From Fusobacterium sp. (GTDB lineage: Bacteria > Fusobacteriota > Fusobacteriia > Fusobacteriales > Fusobacteriaceae): DNA of 17,847 bases. Within the stretch, counting starts at the first letter, position 1. Each line of letters opens with the position of its first letter. Below the pieces are notes generated by a model. The model had not been told where the DNA came from. It did no database searches and was given only the letters and a program-made list of their open reading frames with translations. Position numbers and translations under genes: made by a program. The stretch is from contig JAHHTB010000020.1 in assembly GCA_020024855.1 (NCBI GenBank), positions 1 through 17,847 of the forward strand, written 5' to 3'. Shown one piece after another: positions 15,069 through 17,847 of the stretch.

Positions 15069-15698
15069 TTAATTTATCCCTCCATTTTTACCTAAAATTT
15101 CTATATTTAATTTTGTAACTCCTCTGTAACTTCCAGAAGACATTACTTTAGAATCTAGATTAAACTTTGCATCAATATATTCTTCTTCTGAAATTAATAA
15201 CCCATTTTGTATTGTTTCTTTAAAACGTGTAACTTTTTGTTTCATTTCATTAACTCCATTTTTATCTACAAAAAATACTTCTGCCTTTATATTTTCACTA
15301 TTCACTAGATTATTTGCCTTAAATATCAGTTTATCACTAGCTATCATCTCAAACATACCATCATTATCAAACCATAGTTTAGCCGAATTATACATCTGAT
15401 TCACTATATCTTTATTCAGTCCATTATCACTCACAATGCTAGAATCAAATTGTACTTCTATTTTTACCTTCAATGGCTCTTTTATCTTCGATACCTCTGT
15501 ATATCTAAAAGTTTGTTTTCCTCTTGGAACTACCATTGTTTCTGGTTCATCTACCTCTATTTTTATTGGTGGTATTGATTTATAGACTATCATTAATCCA
15601 GCTCCACCATCTAATCCACCCTCATATTTCCATTCTGTTGAAAAAGAAGTTAAAGAGAAAAAGAGAGCTCCTAATCCCATTAATAATTTTAATCTCAT
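15069..15698 (-). CDS. Secreted pilin-like minor subunit
   Basis: 209 aa; MRLKLLMGLGALFFSLTSFS is a clean signal peptide. It has a Gly-rich N-terminus (YEGGLDGGAGLMIVYK), TMVVPRGKQTFRY in the position where its neighbour has SLLVVPKDAEIDFG, and a C-terminal SGSYRGVTKLNIEIL that parallels LGKYEGKMKVQVEV and LGNYEGTVRVYAE in the other subunits. Such Gly-x-Tyr-x-Gly plus alternating hydrophobic strands are typical of the last strand of DUF4402/spore-coat-U-like pilin folds. ATG overlaps the preceding TGA by four bases (ATGA), so translation is probably coupled. Most likely a minor or adaptor subunit of the pilus; the exact role is unknown. Confidence 0.65.
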   Translation of the reverse strand: MRLKLLMGLGALFFSLTSFSTEWKYEGGLDGGAGLMIVYKSIPPIKIEVDEPETMVVPRGKQTFRYTEVSKIKEPLKVKIEVQFDSSIVSDNGLNKDIVNQMYNSAKLWFDNDGMFEMIASDKLIFKANNLVNSENIKAEVFFVDKNGVNEMKQKVTRFKETIQNGLLISEEEYIDAKFNLDSKVMSSGSYRGVTKLNIEILGKNGGIN

Positions 15699-16309
15699 TT
15701 GATTCCTCCCTTTATTTCAAAAGTATTATCTGTTACTACCTCTACTTGTACTTTCATTTTTCCTTCATATTTTCCTAATCTAGCATTACCTATTCCTCTT
15801 ATTTCAGCTTTTACAGGAATCATTGTTTGGTTTACATCATCTTTTTTACTCATAGCATAACTATTTTCAAATGGTAAAAAATACACATCTATTTTATCTG
15901 TTTCAATATTTTCTTTTAAATCTTTTTTATTAAAAACATCTTCTTTTGGTATTTCTGATTCTTCAGTATATTTTATTTGCATCTTTCTACTATTATCACT
16001 TTGATTTTCACCATCAACATAAGTAGCTTTAACAGCCTTAATATCATCTCCACCTTCTATTTTTATCTCTGTTTCTCCTTTTTTTGTATCTGTACTACCC
16101 TTCAATATATAGCCAAAATCTATTTCTGCATCCTTTGGAACTACTAACAAACTATCTTGAACTATTAAAGTGAATTCAATATCTTTCACAAACTTATTAG
16201 TTCCAACTTCATATGCCCCATTTGCTCCATATAAATTATTTCCAGTTAAATATATTGAATTTAGAAACATACTGAAAAGCATCAGTTTTTTTATAAGTTT
16301 CATTTTCAT
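15695..16309 (-). CDS. Pilin-like subunit, paralogue of the upstream major pilin candidate
   Basis: 204 aa with a signal peptide (LIKKLMLFSMFLNSIYLTG, end near residue 30). The mature region shows EFTLIVQDSLLVVPKDAEID FG then YILKG. It ends with IRGIGNARLGKYEGKMKVQV, parallel to IDFGNLVK and LGNYEGTVRVYAES of the 17004-16372 protein. Between them are KIEGGDDIKAVKATY and YTEESEIPKEDVFNKKD, an acidic/basic stretch that may be a loop. A GGGGAG site lies about six bases before ATG 16309. It sits after a strong stem-loop and overlaps the next gene by ATGA. This suggests a lower-abundance subunit made from the same transcript. Confidence 0.7.
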   Translation of the reverse strand: MKMKLIKKLMLFSMFLNSIYLTGNNLYGANGAYEVGTNKFVKDIEFTLIVQDSLLVVPKDAEIDFGYILKGSTDTKKGETEIKIEGGDDIKAVKATYVDGENQSDNSRKMQIKYTEESEIPKEDVFNKKDLKENIETDKIDVYFLPFENSYAMSKKDDVNQTMIPVKAEIRGIGNARLGKYEGKMKVQVEVVTDNTFEIKGGIK

Positions 16310-16336
16310 ACTATTCTCCCCTTTTTATTTGATTAG

Positions 16337-16362
16337 TCCCGGATAAGAAACCTTATCCGGGA
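16337..16362 (-). promoter_or_regulatory. Perfect 11-bp stem-loop between pilin and downstream subunits
   Basis: Positions 16337-16347 (tcccggataag) pair without mismatch with 16352-16362, leaving a 4-base loop. On the minus strand the hairpin begins 9 bases after the pilin stop (16372). The sequence after it (CTAATCAAATAAAAAG) is A-rich and lacks a U-tract, so it is not a standard intrinsic terminator. It is unusually GC-rich for this window. Most likely it stabilises the upstream pilin mRNA or partly attenuates read-through. Confidence 0.8.
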
Positions 16363-16371
16363 TTATATTTT

Positions 16372-17004
16372 TTATCCTGCTACATTATTTCTTGTTGACT
16401 CAGCATATACTCTTACTGTACCTTCATAGTTACCTAGTTTTTGTTGTCTTCCTAAGTTACCATTTTCATAATCAGGAGTATATATAGCTCTATTTCCTGC
16501 TGGAGCTGCATTATACGCTTGGAACCAAGCATTTAATTTTTTTTCAGCCTGTCCATTTACTAAAGTAATTCCTTCTGAATTCATTCCTATTCCCTCTATT
16601 TTTACATTCCAAATAGTAGTATTCGTTGATGTATTATCAGTTTGTCCACTATCACTTTTCCACTCTAAATTGATTCTATCTCTTTCTAATCTAGTTGTAA
16701 AAGCACTATACCCTGTAGTGTTCGCTCTATAAACTACTCTTCCAGGAGTATTATCCTTTATTTTTTCTCCATTTTGATAGATTTGTGATCCTGATGTTGC
16801 ATGACTATCTTTTACAAGATTTCCAAAATCAATTGGTGAAGCCTCATTTACGGCTATTCCTTCTACTACATTAGCTGTTACCCTAACATCTACATAACTT
16901 CCATCTTTTACACTACCAGTAGTAGCTGGTCCCATGTTAGCAGGTGCACTAAATACTGTTGCTGTCCCCAAAATTCCAATTATCATTGCAATTATTTTTT
17001 TCAT
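16372..17004 (-). CDS. Probable major pilin subunit (DUF4402/spore-coat-U-like fold)
   Basis: 210 aa. The signal peptide is MKKIIAMIIGILGTATVFSA, with cleavage likely before PANMG. An N-terminal stretch of alternating hydrophobics (SYVDVRVTANVVEGIAV) could serve as the donor strand and first strand. It is followed by IDFGNL, a motif typical of DUF4402-like pilins. The end has NLGRQQKLGNYEGTVRVYAE, a last-strand G-x-Y-x-G pattern. No mature Cys seen. It begins 22 bases after the chaperone stop with an ideal AAGGAGG (17011-17017) six bases before ATG. It is the only subunit followed by a stable stem-loop. Position, strong ribosome site and stem-loop argue for the most abundant subunit. The fold assignment is by eye and would need a profile search. 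Confidence 0.72.
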   Translation of the reverse strand: MKKIIAMIIGILGTATVFSAPANMGPATTGSVKDGSYVDVRVTANVVEGIAVNEASPIDFGNLVKDSHATSGSQIYQNGEKIKDNTPGRVVYRANTTGYSAFTTRLERDRINLEWKSDSGQTDNTSTNTTIWNVKIEGIGMNSEGITLVNGQAEKKLNAWFQAYNAAPAGNRAIYTPDYENGNLGRQQKLGNYEGTVRVYAESTRNNVAG

Positions 17005-17010
17005 TTTCTT

Positions 17011-17017
17011 CCTCCTT
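17011..17017 (-). promoter_or_regulatory. Strong ribosome binding site of the major pilin candidate
   Basis: AAGGAGG on the minus strand, six bases before ATG 17004, is a complete match to the anti-SD. The chaperone and the two subunit genes at 16309 and 15066 have G-rich but less perfect sites. Confidence 0.75.
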
Positions 17018-17026
17018 AATTCATTT

Positions 17027-17785
17027 TTATTTAAAATTCTTTAGTATATTTCCTTTTGAATCTTTTAAATATATTTTACTTACATTCATCTCATCAGGAA
17101 AATCCATTTGCACATCTTCAGAATATCCTTGTACAACCATTATCTCTACATTCTCAATTCTTGGACTTCCATCTTTTCTAGTCCCTTCAAAAACTAATGT
17201 ATAAGGACTTGATATTTCTCCATCATTTTCTAATTTAAATGATATTTCATCTTTTTTAACTTTCTCTCCACTCACTTTTCCAGAAACTACTAGACTCTCT
17301 CTATCCCCTGAATAACCATATACTACAACACCTAAGTTAATTAACATACTAACCTGACTGTTTGAAACTCCATCTTTTAATACAACTTTTCCCTCTGGAT
17401 TTAAAGCTTTTTGCTCTAACTCTTCCATAAATAATAGTGCTCTATACTCACCCTTTGCCAATCCTGCTGGTGGCTCTATTGAAAATTTCATAGATTTTTG
17501 TCCTCTAGGTGGAACTGTTATAATTTTTGGATAAATTGTTCCCCATTTACCTAGATACTTTTCATCCCCATCTGTTCTAAATGGTTTAAAACTTACTTTT
17601 ATTCTTTCAGGTTTATCCTTTCTATTATAGAAAGTAACATCCTGTGTAGTTCCTATTGCACTTAATTGATATACATATGTTGATGGAATTATTTCTATTG
17701 CTTGTGTAGTACTTGCTAGCCCTATTATCCCCAAACATATCCCTAATAAATTACTCTTAAATGCTTTCTTTATTTTGTTCACCAT
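17027..17785 (-). CDS. PapD-like periplasmic pilus chaperone
   Basis: 252 aa with an N-terminal signal peptide (LLGICLGIIGLASTTQA, cleavage near residue 29). The mature part looks like the two-Ig-domain fold of PapD-type chaperones. Domain 1 begins IEIIPSTYVYQLSAIG and has YPKIITVPPRGQKSMKFSIE, the usual P-x-x-x-x-VPPxGxQxxxF strand pattern, and GEYRALLFMEE, matching the family's EYR(A/L)x(L/F)xxxE. A strand of alternating hydrophobics (SMLINLGVVVYGY) corresponds to the G1 donor strand; the PapD lysine of that strand is not obvious. Domain 2 has NDGEISSPYTLVFEGTRKDG. It should bind the following pilins in the periplasm and deliver them to the usher. Its start overlaps the upstream gene by 29 bases; AGGGGG lies about ten bases before ATG 17785. 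Confidence 0.78.
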   Translation of the reverse strand: MVNKIKKAFKSNLLGICLGIIGLASTTQAIEIIPSTYVYQLSAIGTTQDVTFYNRKDKPERIKVSFKPFRTDGDEKYLGKWGTIYPKIITVPPRGQKSMKFSIEPPAGLAKGEYRALLFMEELEQKALNPEGKVVLKDGVSNSQVSMLINLGVVVYGYSGDRESLVVSGKVSGEKVKKDEISFKLENDGEISSPYTLVFEGTRKDGSPRIENVEIMVVQGYSEDVQMDFPDEMNVSKIYLKDSKGNILKNFK

Positions 17786-17846
17786 TTTCTATTTCCCCCT
17801 TATTTTCAACTTCATCCTCAATAAAATTAACCTCTATTCTTCTATT
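17757..17846 (-). CDS. C-terminal end of an upstream gene, OmpA-like tail (5' partial)
   Basis: A frame open at the right edge reads NRRIEVNFIEDEVENKGEIE, then NGEQNKESI, with stop TAA at 17757-17759 (29 codons visible). NRR(I/V)E(V/F) is typical of the end of OmpA-type peptidoglycan-binding domains; here an acidic tail follows. It overlaps the chaperone start by 29 bases in another frame, so the two are probably cotranscribed and translationally coupled. With only 29 residues the family call is tentative. The frame could be chance, but the motif and overlap favour a real gene end. Confidence 0.5.
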   Translation of the reverse strand, partial: NRRIEVNFIEDEVENKGEIENGEQNKESI

Positions 17847-17847
17847 C

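Noticed and set aside
16337..16362. Canonical Rho-independent terminator after the pilin gene
   Set aside because: The stem is strong but no U-tract follows in the minus-strand direction, and genes continue immediately with normal ribosome sites. The T-rich flank lies on the plus-strand side, where no gene is read into it.

Overview
The window is strongly AT-rich, with A/T-ending codons and AGGAGG/GGGGG ribosome sites. Every supportable gene lies on the minus strand. The giant TpsA begins with a long lysine/arginine-rich leader (LKRCLKSKRR...VVAFLITGG) of a style I associate with large Fusobacteriota surface proteins. A Gram-negative member of that phylum (Fusobacterium or a relative) is the best guess. 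It is an inference from composition and protein style, not from a marker gene.

Read in transcription order (right to left), the window is one tightly packed gene string with gaps of about 2 to 60 bases and some overlaps. It opens with the last 29 codons of an unknown protein with an OmpA-like tail (NRRIEV). Next come a PapD-like periplasmic chaperone (17785-17027), a probable major pilin (17004-16372), and a strong 11-bp stem-loop (16337-16362). Three further secreted proteins of about 205 aa follow, at least two of them pilin-like (16309-15695, 15698-15069, 15066-14440). After them come an outer-membrane usher-like protein (14422-11858), a TpsB/FhaC-type transporter (11841-10150), and a giant TpsA/filamentous-haemagglutinin exoprotein. 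The exoprotein starts at 10132 and is still open at position 1, giving at least 3377 codons. It fills the left 57% of the window. Forward-strand open frames there are shadows of its low-complexity beta-helix coding sequence.

The genes look like two outer-membrane assembly machines in one transcription unit. One is a chaperone-usher-like pilus: the chaperone escorts subunits with IDFG...LGxYEG motifs to the usher. The other is a two-partner secretion (TPS) pair: TpsB exports TpsA. Pseudomonas aeruginosa cupB is a known precedent for a TpsA-like adhesin (CupB5) inside a chaperone-usher locus, but there the usher itself carries a POTRA-like domain. Here a complete TpsB sits between usher and TpsA. 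This hybrid layout is the most interesting feature of the window.

Within TpsA I can follow, in order: the signal peptide, the TPS domain, and a long beta-helix interrupted by three predicted helical/coiled-coil inserts. These are followed by a segment resembling the conserved pre-FHA-2 region of CdiA/FHA proteins, an FHA-2-like repeat region, and a proline-rich linker. The visible part ends in nearly identical 330-bp tandem repeats carrying NPETGKWEKP-type motifs. The C-terminus, where a CdiA-like toxin would lie, is outside the window. No RNA genes, insertion sequences, CRISPR array, promoter or canonical terminator were seen.
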